Assembly: GCA_013396655.1 (NCBI GenBank)
Contig: WBMV01001904.1
Coordinates: 310,001-374,000, forward strand
Reading direction: 5' to 3'
Origin: Campylorhamphus procurvoides
Lineage: Eukaryota; Chordata; Aves; Passeriformes; Dendrocolaptidae
Length of the DNA: 64,000 bases
This document shows positions 36,001 through 48,225 of the stretch, piece by piece. The notes beneath the pieces are model-generated. The model searched no databases and was not told where the DNA came from. It saw only the letters and a list, made by a program, of their open reading frames with translations. The position numbers were made by a program, and so were the translations under genes. The number at the start of each line of letters is the position of its first letter. The stretch's first letter is position 1.

Positions 36001-39000
36001 TTTTTCTTTTTCTTGTGGTGGTTTAGCAAGAGAAACACAAATACACACGTATTCCACAAACACAGCAGCGTGAGGCTCGTGATTCCAGCCATGCACAGAT
36101 GGGAGAGGCTTCACTTGTTTCCCTTTAAGTTTCTCTTATTTTTTTTCCTTTCCATTGTGAAACAGAATTTGTGGTACAAGATCACTCTGATTTTGTAGTT
36201 TGGAAGAAGAGGGTTGAAAACAATATTTAAAAGGAGGAATGAAAAGAACTCATTTTTTCTTGCTCCCGCTGCTGTAATTGTGTGAAGCGTGTGATTTCTT
36301 CATTAACAGAATACCAGTTAATTTCATGGGGTAAATAAGAAGATTGTTAATGTTGCTTCAATCAGTGTTCAAGGACCTTTTCTACAGCCAGTTAAACTCT
36401 GATTAGGATTTCTGTCCTTTTCTAGTACGTTACGAGGTGGTTTTGCTACGATCCCATTGTGCTTGATTGGGATGCTCTTCAGTTTAGGCTTGACTTCTTG
36501 AGGCAGACTTCCCAGAGCCAGAAGCTCCAAGCCTGCCTGATCCTCCACTGAAGTCGGTCAGAGCTGAGCAATGACACATCTAGGAGAAGGCTCTTCACCT
36601 GGGCCCTTCAGGAGGGTCAGCAAACACAGGGCTGCCCATGTTATTTTGGAGGCTTCTTTGTCTCTTCCTAAGGCAGCTGCCCCATCCACCTCTTTGGAAT
36701 TTGCCTGAGATAGTGAGCAGTTTCCTAAGCTGACAGCAGCTCCTGGCTGGCAAACAGAGGAACTGAGGTTCAGTTCTTCCCACAAATTCTGAATTAGGTG
36801 ATACTTGCAAAGTCATGTCCTTCTGGAGCCAGGGGAGGAGTGGAAGAGGGAATGGCTCAGGAACATACAGGGAAGGAAAAGAATTAAATACATGACAAAG
36901 GGAGACAAAGCAGGAAATCCTCATCTCACCATGTCAGAATGAGAGGGAAAATCCCAGCCAGCTACATCTGGTGCAGGCACTCTCTTGTGGATGTGGGATT
37001 TCTTGTTTTATTCTGCCTTGTGACCCTTTTTCCATCCAGCCAAGCTGCGGGAGGGTGAGATGGGGAAGGTGGAATCAGGCTGTTCTCGCCAGTCGCTGAA
37101 CACCTGAGGCTGTCAGCGACTCACTGGGTTTCAGAAAGCCTCCCTTTATTGTCACAAAACCTCAGGGACAGTGCCACTGAAGGAATGGTCACCCGTAATT
37201 CCGCCTCTCAGCCACAGGGTGTCACTTAAAGTGCAGGTAAAGTGAGTGTCCACCGGCGTCTGCACCGAGCCACCTGTGGGTGGGAGTGATGGATGGGGAG
37301 GGATGGATGGGGATCCTGGTCCTTGCCCCGCTCTTCTGCCTCTGCAGCATCCCCGTCCTGCTGGCTGCTGGGGAACACTCGCTGAGATGAAGTGAGGACA
37401 AGGACACGGGGCAGCGAGAGGAGGAGGATGTTCTGGGAGGGATCCCGCTGTCCCCTCCTTTGTGGAGTTACTTGAGAGCAAGTGGGTGGTTTGTGGTGGT
37501 TTCAGCTCTGAAAGCCTGAAGGAAGGGCAGTGCTGAGCTGTGTTCCCCAGCAGGTGTGTGTGATGTTAGATGTTAGAAGATGTAATCAGTAAAGACCCTG
37601 TGCAAAGCAGGGTGTGAACCAATCCATCAAAGAAGCTTAAGCAGTCAATAAGAACCTGCATTCGGATGATGCAGGGGCCCCTCCTTGCTACACACACCAT
37701 GGCCATGGCTGTGCTGCTTCCTATTGCATCAGTCTGATGTCTCCTGCCTCAGTGCTGGCCCCTGGCAGGGACTTTTCCCTTAGATTTTCTCTGTGGACCC
37801 TCAGGTACTTGAGAGATGGAGCAATGCCTTTCTCACCTGGGACTGCTCCACTTGCCTGTTGCTCCTGGGAAATCCATTGGTCAGATTTAGATTCTTTAGG
37901 TTTCCTTCCATGTTCTGCCATGCCATGGAAGCAGCTTTGCTGTTTGTAGAATGATGAATCTTTGCAATTTCTGTGGCTTGCAAGAACCAGAACTTTAAGC
38001 TGTGTCCTGGTCCAAGTGAAGTTCCCAGGCTCTGACAGTCACACAGGGCTTTGCTCGAGCTTTGCTGTCCTGTAAAAGGGAAACTTTTATTCAGTTTTGG
38101 GACCAAATACCACTTACTTGAGATCCAGATTAGAAGAGGCATTCTTAGTAGCTTGAGAAGCTGCTGAGGAATACAGTTTCCTATGGAAATTGGAGGGGAA
38201 TGGATTTGTAGTATTTTTTTTTCAGTACAATTTCATTCCCCTTGTATGTTATTCTTGGAGTTCATAATTGGTAGCTCTTGGGACAAATTCATAAAATCAA
38301 TAAAACTCGGATTGCTTTATGGTGAATTCTTTCTCTGCAGTGCTGGGAATAACAGGGGGCCAGATGCTGCTCCATATGAGATTTGTGCAGGGAGAAGAAA
38401 TACTTTGAAGCAAATTATAGGCACAAAAACTCAATGTTTAAAAAAAAACACAGAGAAAGTCTCAAGGTCTCATGAAGAATTTTCCCTGGGAAAACAGAAG
38501 AAGGAAGAACCTTTCCCAGTGCAGTTGTATTGTCCCAAACCCCTGGTGGTTGGAAAACACTGGCCATACTGTGACACAAGAATTAATGCAGTTCCTTATC
38601 CTTCTCAGTCAGCCAGGGAGCAAAGAGAGATTTGGAAAACAGAAAATGTGTTATGGAAATGAGACAAAGAAAATAGGAAATTACTTTGCCAGTGCATCAT
38701 TACCATTTTAACTAAACTTAGCTGTGACTTCCTAGGGATTCTTTTTCTCATTTCTAAGAATTTTTATTTGACTTAGCCACTGCTGAATTATGCCAGTGAT
38801 ACCTGAAACATCAGCATTTGTGTATTTCCGAGTGTATGATGAGCAGTCATTACTTGATGCAGAATCTCCAGGCTCACCACATTGATTGTTGCTTTGCAAC
38901 CAAAGCAGCTGATGGGTTTGGAGGCAGAGGGTGCTTTTAAGGATCTTTGTTTCTGTGCTGATCCTGATACACTTGAACAACTGAATGCTCCTATCTCTGT

Positions 39001-39253
39001 GTGGAAACGAGTGCAGACAGCAGGACTTTGGTTGCTGGAAATGGATTTCTAGGTTTCATAACCAGAGGACACCCTATTCCTTTCCAAGACAGTAAAGTAA
39101 AAGGCTGGGGATGATGGGGTTGATGAGAAACAGGGGCACTCTGTTAGACTTCCACAGAGAAAGTTCCTAGCAGGTTTCTACCTGGTAGGGTTTCTTTTCT
39201 GTTCCAGGAGCTATGGCAGAGAGAGAGAGACCCCTGGCTTGGGAAACCCTTTT
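30021..39253. other. CRHR2 intron 2, first 9.2 kb
   Basis: No exon, RNA gene or transposon is recognised. A-rich simple stretches occur at 30104-30142 and 35697-35730, and poly-A runs at 33240-33252 and 33647-33660. An open frame at 38183-38662 (159 codons) has no recognisable domain. A search by eye for the next CRHR2 exon gave only weak look-alikes (see rejected items). Confidence 0.6.
35697..35730. repeat. A-rich (AAAAT) simple repeat
   Basis: GTAAAAAATAAATAAAAATA is followed by AAAATA: a degenerate AAAT/AAAAT repeat. Confidence 0.75.
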
Positions 39254-39542
39254 CACAGAATCACAGAGAATGCTGGGTTGGAAGGGACCCACAAGGATCA
39301 TATCCAACTCCTGGCCCTACACAGAACCATCCCCAGAGTCACACCGTGTGCCTGAGAGTCTCATCCAAATGCTCCTGGAGCTTTGGCAGCCTTGGTGCTG
39401 TGCCCACTGCCTTGGGGAGCCTGTTCAGTGCCCACCACCCTCTGGGGGAAGGACCTTTTTCTAATATCCAACCTAAACCTCCCCTGACACAACTTTAGGC
39501 CATTCCCTCATGTTCTGTCACTGATTACCACAGAGAAGAGAT
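39254..39542 (-). mobile_element. CR1 LINE fragment, about 290 bp
   Basis: It begins CACAGAATCACAGAGAATGC and continues with a CR1 subtype tail ('ggttggaagggacccacaag', 'ccatccccagagtcacaccg', 'tgcctgagagtctcatccaa'). The same subtype appears at 47770. It ends near the 'cagagaagagatc' block of CR1. Confidence 0.92.
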
Positions 39543-41145
39543 CTTTAAGGGCTTCTGTTCCTGTTCTGAGAGCTCCTTGCCTCAGGATGTGGATGGTGAC
39601 ATCTTGGATGGGAAGTTCCAGGGATTTGGACAGCTGTGCACCAATCCTCTACATGGCATGGGACCATGTGGGAGCCAGGGGACACAGACACGAGCTCATG
39701 AGACCTCTGTAGAGACAATTCCTTTCATTCTTCCTGCAAACACTTGGTATTAAAGAAAGCCAGGATCCCACAGATCCACTTTTCGGTTAGTTTTGACCAT
39801 CTGATCTGATCTTCTGAACTCCCCACTTCACACAAACCTTATGTATAAACTCACCCACTTGCCACATGACTGTGTCATTACTTAACAAATGTCCCCCTCT
39901 CCTCAGGCCTCTCTGAAGATGCACATTCCTACCTGGCAGCCAGAGCTGCCTGTGGCTCAGGAAGCCTTCTTTGCAGCACAGGAGTCAGAAGGCTTTTGGT
40001 TTGGTTTGTTTGAAAGTGAGGGAACAAAATCCCATTTGGATCCGCTTTCTGTTTCAAAGCCGGGCTCAAAAAGGACAGGGATAAATCCAAATCCAGTCAT
40101 GGTGGGTCACTGCATTGCCCAGTCCCAGGGAGAGGCTGTAGCAATTCAATACTGAGTTTTGCTGCTTATTCTTTCTTGGAGGAGAGCTAAAAGATCCCCA
40201 CAAAGGTCTTGTAGTCATCCTTGTCCACCTACAAACCCATTCTCAGCACAGCCTTATCTTTTTCATCCTAACCTGTTCTTAACCCTTTCATCTCTCCTGT
40301 ATTCACTGCGTGTTTCTCCTGGGGGAAAAAAAATCCAGCAACACCAATAATAGCAGTTTTATTCTCCAGAAGCACTTTGGTTTATTCCTTCAGTGAATGC
40401 TGAGGGAAATAGAAGGGTCTCTGAGCTGAACTGGAGATGTGAGTATGTCAGAAGAGCACAAATATCATAGCAGTGTGATTCACATTATAATGGGAGTATG
40501 TAAAATGCTCTCCTGTAATTAAAACACGCTAAGTAATAGTTGGATTTTTCAGCAAATGGGTGTGAAGTATTTCCTAGAGATTCCTATTCTCTGTTAGATC
40601 TCAGCTGCAAATCCATGACTGAGGTCCTGTGATTCCATGGAGGAGCACCTGACCACACTAGCTGCAATTACAGGGCTTCAGGAGAATCTGGGGTGTTATG
40701 TTTTCATCACTTCTTTGACTGGTTGGATAACTGCATGCCTCCTGTCTGCCTTCAGTGCATTACCTCTGCTAAGGCTCTTTGTCCAACCCTCGGCTCATCT
40801 CCCCAGTCCCTGCTGAGGCACAGAAAGGACTGTGAATGGGGTAGATATGAATGAGTCACTGATGCTCTGGGAGCAGATGAGAATCTACTGTGTGTGCACT
40901 CAGCTTGTGGTAAACCTGAGCTCAGATTCACCTTCTGAAACCTCAGGGGAAGAAATTGATTTCACTGTGTCAGGTCAGTTATGTGGCTGGGGTTTTAGGT
41001 TCATGAGTACCTTTGAAAAATTCACTCTGATTTGATTAGTTCCTTCTTGAATCAAAGCATTTCTAGTGATTTTGGGCACAGAGCTAAAAATGTTCTGGCT
41101 TTGCTTGGTAAAAATGAACATGGTGTGGCAACATGACAAATTGCC
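39543..41145. other. Gene-free intronic sequence
   Basis: No exon or transposon recognised. Open frames such as 39889-40155 are not like known proteins. Confidence 0.6.
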
Positions 41146-41194
41146 AGGTGGACTAGATGAACTCTCCTGCTCCTTCTAACCCGTATTTCTGTGG
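41146..41194 (+). mobile_element. Possible short CR1 3' end, sense
   Basis: AGGTGGACTAGATGAACTCT, then 'ccttctaacccgtatttctgtg', resembles the CR1 tail 'ctagatgatc...ccttccaaccc...attctgtg'. It is short and diverged, so this could be chance. Confidence 0.5.
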
Positions 41195-41651
41195 GTTTGT
41201 GTTATCCTTACAGATCTCAGAGGGATCCTTTAGTGGCCTCTATCATCAATCATTTGTTTTTCATGGACATCTGTGACATGGCACTTAGTGATGGTGTTTT
41301 TTATGTGAAGAACTTGCATTACCTGTTGGGCAACAGTCTTGGTCTCTTGTTTTGGTTCCATTTACCTATTGATGTGTAATGTGTAATTTTTCTTCACCGT
41401 TTTCCTTGGTTTAGTTCATCCTTCGCTTGCTTTTAGGGGAATCAAATGATAACTCACAGGGCGCTGACCTTTGTCTAGTTGCCATGTTACCTTAATGAAA
41501 ATCCGCTGGGAAAGGCAGCGCTAATTGCTTTGATTTAATCCTGAAATGACTCACTGATGGCTCATTCAGAAAAGCTATCTGCTCAAGGCAGAAGGACTGG
41601 ATGAAAATAACTTCCTTGAGATGGAATCAGTTTAGGTGCTGGAAGTTTCAA
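41195..41651. other. Gene-free intronic sequence
   Basis: About 450 bases with nothing recognised between two CR1 pieces. Confidence 0.55.
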
Positions 41652-42108
41652 ATCACAGAATCAAAGAATGGTTTGAGTTGGAAGGGGCCTTGAGGATCCC
41701 AGAGATCTAAAACCTCTGCCACGGTTGGGGACACCTTCCAATAGTCCAGGTTGCTCAAAGTCCCAAGAGAAGAAGGACATGGACCTGTTGGAGTGAGGCC
41801 AGAGAGCTGGATGCTCCAGGTGGGATCTCACAAGAGTAGAGTAGTGACCTGCTGGCCACACTTTCTTTGATGCAGCCCAGACATATTTGGCTTTCTGGGC
41901 TGCCAGCACACATTGGTGGGTCATGTTGAGCACCTCATCTACCAACACCCCCCAAAGTCCTTCTCCCCAGGGCTGCTCAAAAGCCCTTCTCTGAACAGCC
42001 TGTACTTGTGCTTGGGATTGCCCCAGTCCAGCTGCAGGACCTTGCACTTGGTTCTGTTGAACTTTATGAGGTTTGCACAGGCCCAGCTCTCAAAGCTGTC
42101 AAGATGAC
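41652..42108 (-). mobile_element. CR1 LINE fragment, rearranged (deletion plus internal inversion)
   Basis: The left part (41652-41757) is the antisense CR1 3' end. The right part (about 41806-42108) is antisense ORF2, including the block for 'tttgatgcagcccagacata' and 'gtccttctccccagggctgc'; a - strand frame there reads AAQKAKYVWAASKKVWPAG. Between them, at about 41760-41805, is AGAAGGACATGGACCTGTTG with 'gagtgaggccagag', which is CR1 in the sense direction. About 250-300 bases of the usual element between the two antisense parts are missing. The copy is inactive. Confidence 0.92.
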
Positions 42109-45100
42109 AACGAGTAAGAGGCAGAGACTTTGTGCCTGGACAAGAGCATGTGTTCAGAGTCCTGTGGGAATGGGTGAGGGTGGAGTTCCTGCAGAAGACT
42201 TCACTGAGTGACTGAAGTGATTTAAAATGTAGAAATGCCACTGTGCAGGAGTGAGAACTGGCAGTGTAGCACAGCAGGCTGTGCAGAGGTGGGGAGCATT
42301 AACCAGCTCTGAGAAAGTAAGGACAAAGTGTTGTGAGGAGAGATGGAAAGGTGGCATAGCAGAACATGGGTGAGGAACAGCTCAGATGTTGGTCCTGGCA
42401 AAGAATGCAGTGCATGAACCCTGACGGAGGGATGGGGGAAACGTATGGGAAATGTGCAGAAAGCATTTGTGAGGAGGAACTGGAGGGCCATGTGGGCTGG
42501 ATGCCAGCTGTGAGACAGCAAGCTAAAGTCCAAGTGGCCATCCCAAAGAACTGCAGGTGAGAGAAGGGAACTGTTGGTTAAATACCAGGTACAGAGAGTG
42601 TGTGATATTGTACCACATCCAAGGCAGGCAGCACAGAACAGCAGAGACACAGTCACTGACTGCAGGGCCACCAGAGCCTCTGAGCAAACTTCAGCTCAGC
42701 AGAAGAAAATGTCAGACCCAACATATGTGTCTTGTAGATGAAAAGCTGATGTGCAGCTTGAGGTTTAGCATGTTTGGCCCAAGTACTTTCTCTTTTCCTT
42801 CATTCATAGACTTGAAGGTTTCCATCATTATTTTTCTTGCTGTCTCTCCTCTGGGCATTCTTGTCCCCTGAGTTGGTGGGCGGGCATGTGACAGGACCAC
42901 AACCTCACATAAAACCACTTTGGTTCTGACCGTGCTGCCTTCAGTGTGAGAGCAAGGACTCTCCTGACCACAGCTTTGGTGTGGTTTTGATCCATCTGGG
43001 ACAGCACTAGCAGGTAGGGTTGTTCTGGTGCCCTGCTGCAGCCAAGAGACAGCATTTGTAGTTGTGCCAGTTTGAAAGGCAGAGCACTAGGGTAGTTTCT
43101 TGCTGAATGCAGCTTGTATCTGTCAGAACAGATTGTAAATGAGACCTATTTCAAACCCTGCAACTGGCCTCAGGCAAGCTGCTTCAGTCTCCTGTCCTTC
43201 AGTCTTGCCCTTTGTGAAGTAATTCCAGTATATCAAGAATTCTAAAGCTTTCCAATTCTATAAAGACTTTTCTGCTCCCTTTTTTTTGGTTTAGAGTTCA
43301 AGAAGTTCTCTGGTAACATGTCACCTCCGTTCCTCAGGGTCATTAATTTCTTTGGGGCAGAGCAGGAGAGTTATGTGGACACAATCTGTGTTTTGCAGTC
43401 CTTTATAAGAGTTTTCATACGAAGACTTTCAAACTTACAAAGTGCAGTTGGATTTCAGCATCTTGATATTGTTCTGTCTTTCAGCAATAAAAATTGTCTG
43501 TTTTCAGTAGGGAAATGTGAACTGAATGGAAAGCATCCCTTTATGTGGTCTGGGAAAACTGAACTTACTGTCATTAACATCTTTAGAATTACATAAAAAT
43601 ATCTGTAAGCTTGGATTTTTAATTTGTGTGATTGATACAGTTACCAGTATATTTCTGGGTTTAACCATATGCCTTCACAGCTCATCTGTATCTCTTTATT
43701 TTCATACCTTATTGTCCTGGTGCAGACCTGCTGGTCCTGTAGCACATGCAGTTTTTCTGTGTGCCAGATGAAGTGCTTAGTTATCACAATCACATTTATT
43801 CAGCTATTTGCTGCTCCTCTCTGCAATGCAGGGTTGTTTCCTAGGCTACATTTTCTAGTATAATACATATCCTGTTGTCGGATCTCATCCAGTGGCTTTG
43901 GCCTCATTCCTTGATCCAGTGGAGATAAATCAGTGAACTGTCCTGCTTTATCAGAGGAGATTGTCTTCATTTTCCATAAGCTGACTTTCATTCTTCAATG
44001 ACTTTTTTTTTTTCTGAGAATACACTTCAAATACATCAGGGAACTTTGCAGCACAGATGAAGAACGGGAATTCAGACTGTCTCCAGATTCAGGCAGTAAT
44101 GTGATACAGACAGGATGTTAGAAGGAAACAGCCTTTGATCAGGCTCTGCATTGCCTTTTTAGGGCTAAACCTGCAGTAACTGTGTTGATTCCCTGAAGGC
44201 TTATTGCCTGTTTGGTGTCAGCCCCATGGATGGAGGTGTGACAGTGTCAGTAGGGTCTGGACAACCCACAAGTGTAAGAAATGAAGCAATAGTGAAACCA
44301 ATATCTGAACTCCAGGTTAAAGAAAGTGCAGAATCAGGGCTTGTACTTAAGGGACCAAGTAGCAGAAGGAGAGACGAAGCTACTGAGAGGAAAAAGTGGG
44401 GAAAGAAGAAAAAAAAATAAAGAACTAGGGATGGAGAAAGATCAGTTTTTACTGTGCACTGTGGGGTTTGATGCATCAGTGGGTTTTGACAGCCTCATGC
44501 TGAAAGCTGAGTTTACTGTCTCTGCTCAGCTCAGCTCACACACACTAATCTGTTTATGAATCAGCTTCTGGTTTGCTGCAGTTTACAGCAAGTCCTTACT
44601 ATAAATCAGTGTCGTTTGAGCCCCTCTAGTTAGTGGTTGTCCCAGCTGTGCTCTGGGACAAGACAGAGGGCTCAGCCAGTGGGTTTTACAGGTGCAGTCC
44701 TTATTCCTGAATGGGTGCCATTAGCTTTCCCTTCTGTTCAACCTTCACAGCTGTTTTCATTGCCAGCAATGACTGAGATGAGCTAATTACACAGATTATG
44801 CAATTTTGCTGTGCATAATACATATAATTTTGTAATGAAGGAGCAGTGCTATGTAATAACAGTTCACATAAACCTTCCTTTGGCACAAGGGTCTGGCAGG
44901 AAGCTTTGCAAGAGAAACTTCACATAAAAGAGTTAAATAATAATGATAAGGAAAAAGGAAAGATCTTGAGACATTCCTATGTTCTTTTGGAATTGGTAAT
45001 ATATCCACAAAAATACGTTTTAATGAGTGGGTTTCAGCTCCAGTATCAGCAGTGTCCTGAATGCTGAGATGAATCTCATTAATACATGCAAATAAATGAT

Positions 45101-45217
45101 GCTTTGCGGTTGTAGAAGAATTGATTTCATTTTTTTGCATGAACAGGCAAGAGACTATTTTTGTTTGTTGCGACACTGTGGCTTTTTGTCATGCTGGTGT
45201 TTGTTGCAGTCCTTCTT
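42109..45217. other. Gene-free intronic sequence
   Basis: No exon or classified transposon recognised. Long open frames on the - strand at 42222-42671 are not similar to proteins I know. Confidence 0.55.
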
Positions 45218-45275
45218 CACAGAATAATAGAATAATCAAGGTTGAAAAACCTCTATGATCATCAACTTCAACCAT
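45218..45275 (-). mobile_element. Short, diverged CR1 3'-end fragment
   Basis: CACAGAATAATAGAATAATC, then 'aaggttgaaaaacctctatgatcatcaacttcaacc', is the antisense CR1 terminus with several changes. Confidence 0.75.
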
Positions 45276-45471
45276 TCTTCTTTGCTTCTTTCTGTATGGG
45301 CCAGATTATTGATAGTAAAAGTTACCTTCATTTAGCTTGCATTGCTGTGGTGCCTAAGGACCAGATCTTTATAGGTTTTTGGCAAGCTCTAAATAAACTC
45401 TGGAAAATATGAGCTGCCCCAGGCAACTATTAGGAGGCTCTAGAAGGCCAAAAAGTGTGAGAGAGGAAAGA

Positions 45472-45580
45472 GAGGTGTATTGGCTTTACATGACAAAGGT
45501 TTGATAGCAGGGGGCTGCAAGATGGGTTTTGTGAGAAAAAAGTCAGGGACTGTCCCCATATTTGTCAGAGCCAAATGAAT
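45472..45580 (+). mobile_element. LTR-retrotransposon fragment (ERVL-class LTR-like)
   Basis: GAGGTGTATTGGCTTTACAT, the block around 'gatagcagggggctgcaaga', 'gttttgtgagaa' and 'ctgtccccatatttgtcagagccaa' resemble, from memory, a solo-LTR family common in songbird genomes. The edges, any flanking duplication and internal coding sequence are not visible. It is an old, partial copy. I could not compare it with a repeat library. Confidence 0.5.
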
Positions 45581-47585
45581 TAATTGAACTGTTAATTATT
45601 AATTAAACTGTCTTTATCTCGTCACATGAGTTTTCCATCTTATTTTATCCCCCTGTCCTGATAAGGAAAGGTGGAGAACAAAAGGAGAGGTGGCCACCTG
45701 GCAGCCAGGCAAGGTCAACCCATCACAGGAGGGTGTGAAATAAATACAGCAAAGTTCATCCTGATCTATTTTTTCCAAATTCTTCAAGCTTGGAAATACG
45801 TTTATGGGGACTGAACACTACAGAGCACAGGTTGCTGTCCTAGGGAAAGGCTTCCAGAAGATAAGCTGGGGGCATTTGAATGGAATTTGAATTGAAATTT
45901 TTGTTCAGCCTAGGGAAGTTGACCTAATTTTTGGTTGCAGAGGCTGCGTTCCCATAACTTCTCTGCTAACACTCTCTCCGGTCGTGGTTCTCCCCCAGCT
46001 GTTTCTGCAGTGATCTCTGGCTGTTTTGAACCAGGTGTAAATGTTTTGAATTCGGCACATGGTTTGTAGCTAAATACACGAACTGCATTTTCAGTCTCAA
46101 AACAATTCAGTGTGCTGACTCAGAGACGTTTTTATTTCTCACAGCTCAGTGAAGTCATGGAGAAATTCTCTCTGCCTGTAGCACATATCCTTTCCCAAAA
46201 TAGACACCAGACTAAACTGGTGTTATTTTTACCTGAAATTCTAGGTTAGTGTCTTACTTCAAAGAATTTCATAATTGATTTTCTTTCATTGAAACAAAGT
46301 CACTCATCTGTAGAAATTATTGTCATTCCCTACAAATATTTTTAAACTTTCATGAAGTTTCTGATATCATGTCCTGTTTGACATGGTCCTTAAAATTCCA
46401 CAGAGCTGCAAAGGCTGAGTATGTGTTTTTACCTTCTCCAACTTAGCTCCAAAGGTGGGGATCTCATTCCACACAGTCTGGTCCCATCAGCTGAGTGTTG
46501 AGGAACTGTGGCTGACACCTCCAGGCTTTCCTTCCCTAACTGGAACTTCAATATCCCCTGTTTCAGCAGCATTTGTGAATCCATGTCCCTCTCATTTATT
46601 GCAGGGGAAGTTGTCTCTGCCACTGCTACTCTGTGGCTCCCCAAATCCCACAAATGCATTCTGTGTAACTCAGTGCTTCAGTTCTGACACCAGTTATTTT
46701 GACAGACCATGAACAACACTATTTCAGGATGGAAAAATAAGTGAAAGAAAGTGGAAACAATGGAGAAGTAGGAAGATTTAAAGAAGAATCTGTGAACTGG
46801 CTGTGGTAATGTAATCAAGCAGCATTCTCTGCAGTCTGAAGCATCCTCTGAATAGTTTTCACAAGTGATTTCAGTACTAAGGTAACAGAGATGCTTGGAG
46901 TAATTGGCATATGCATTTTGCACTGTTTGAAGAGATAATGCTCCTGTTTCAAGAGATAATGAGCTATATTCTTCTCTTAGACTGAACTGAATTCTGAGTA
47001 ATTCTCTGAAGTTAAATGTTTCTTCCTGTCATATTCGGGATGTACAATAATTTAACAGCTAATTACAGTGATTTCACAGATGATGACCAGAAGAAACTGT
47101 CACATGATGTGTCTCACAACTCCTTCATGTTTCAAAAATAACAGGAGGAAATTTTAGTTACATTTGTACTCTCCTTGGAATATCTACTAACCTTCTTCTA
47201 TTAATTGATCCAAAGATAAATTCTTGTGTGCAGGAAAGGGAAAGGCATTTTATCATAAACACTTCATGTGTAATTACTTAAAGAAACTTCTATCTTTAGA
47301 AAGATTTAGATTCTATTTTAAGAGGAGCAGAGTTTAAGGGTAGTGTGTTGAATGATCTCATTTCACATGATATAATTAAAATCAGATAGCTGAGAATCAA
47401 AAATAAGTCTTCGTAATGATTTAATTTTAAATGCCTTTAATAAGAACTACTCCAGGACTCTGTAACTGCGTTACAGTAAAGTCAGCTTTTACTCACTAAT
47501 GTTTTATTTGGGAAATGTTGTGTAGGAAATCTCTCTTTGTAAGGCTCAGCAGATGAAATGAAGGATCAGCTGTGAACTGCCTACT
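45581..47585. other. Gene-free intronic sequence
   Basis: No exon recognised. It contains a 21-bp tandem duplication at 46923-46964. The part just right of the LTR-like piece may include more of that element. Confidence 0.55.
46923..46964. repeat. Tandem 21-bp duplication
   Basis: CTGTTTGAAGAGATAATGCT plus C (46923-46943) is followed directly by CTGTTTCAAGAGATAATGAG plus C (46944-46964), three mismatches. Confidence 0.75.
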
Positions 47586-47738
47586 CACAGAATCATAGAC
47601 TGGTTTGGGCTGGAAGGGACCTTAAAGAGCATCTCATTCCACTCTCTTGCCATGGACAAGGAAGCCTCGCACTAGCCCAGGTTGCTCACAGCCTCATCCA
47701 GCCTGGCCTTGAACACTTCCAGAGATGGGGAATCTCAG
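47586..47738 (-). mobile_element. CR1 LINE 3'-end fragment
   Basis: CACAGAATCATAGACTGGTT, then the standard antisense tail through 'ccttgaacacttccagagat'. It ends 32 bases before the next CR1 copy, which is of a different subtype. Confidence 0.93.
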
Positions 47739-47769
47739 TTTTTGTTATGGATGGGTTGAGCCTGGCTCT

Positions 47770-48225
47770 TACAGAGTCACAGAAACTGAGTATCCTGAGT
47801 TGGAAGGGATCCACAAGGATCATCGAGTCCAACTCTTGACTCTGTACAGGACCATCCCCAGAGTCACACCCTGTGCCTGAGAGTGTCATTCAAACCCTCC
47901 TGGAGCTCTGGCAGCCTTGGGGCTGTGCCCACTGCCCTGGGGAGCCTGGTCAGTGCCCACCACCCTCTGGGGGGAGCATCTTTTCCTGAGAACCCTCCTA
48001 ACCCAGCCCTGACACAACTCCAGCCATTCCCTGGGTGCTGTCCTTGGTCCCCACAGAGCAGAGATCAGTGGCCGCCCCTCCTCTGTCCATCCCAAGAAGT
48101 TGTCCCTGCAATGAGGTCTCCCCTCAGTCTCCTCTTCTCCAGTTGGACACCTCAAGTGCCCTCAGTGTCCTCACACTGTGCCCCTCCAGACCCTTCCCCA
48201 CCTTCACAGACCTCTTTTATTGGAG
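47770..48225 (-). mobile_element. CR1 LINE fragment, about 455 bp
   Basis: ACAGAGTCACAGAAACTGAG, then 'agttggaagggatccacaag' and 'cagagtcacaccctgtgcct': the same subtype as the copy at 39254, but longer, reaching 'agtctcctcttctccag' and 'ccctccagacccttcccc'. Same orientation as its neighbour at 47586. Confidence 0.93.

Noticed and set aside
37556..37760. Possible second LTR fragment (TGTTAGATGTTAGAAGATGT and following)
   Set aside because: A vague resemblance to avian LTR wording, but no clear ends, no duplication and no block I could match with confidence.
38183..38662. 159-codon open frame on the + strand
   Set aside because: No recognisable domain, poor codon character and A-rich runs; most likely chance.
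43507..43560. Possible CRHR2 exon 3 because of 'KCELNGK'
   Set aside because: Lacks the NGTW motif and the downstream Cys; similarity is no better than chance.
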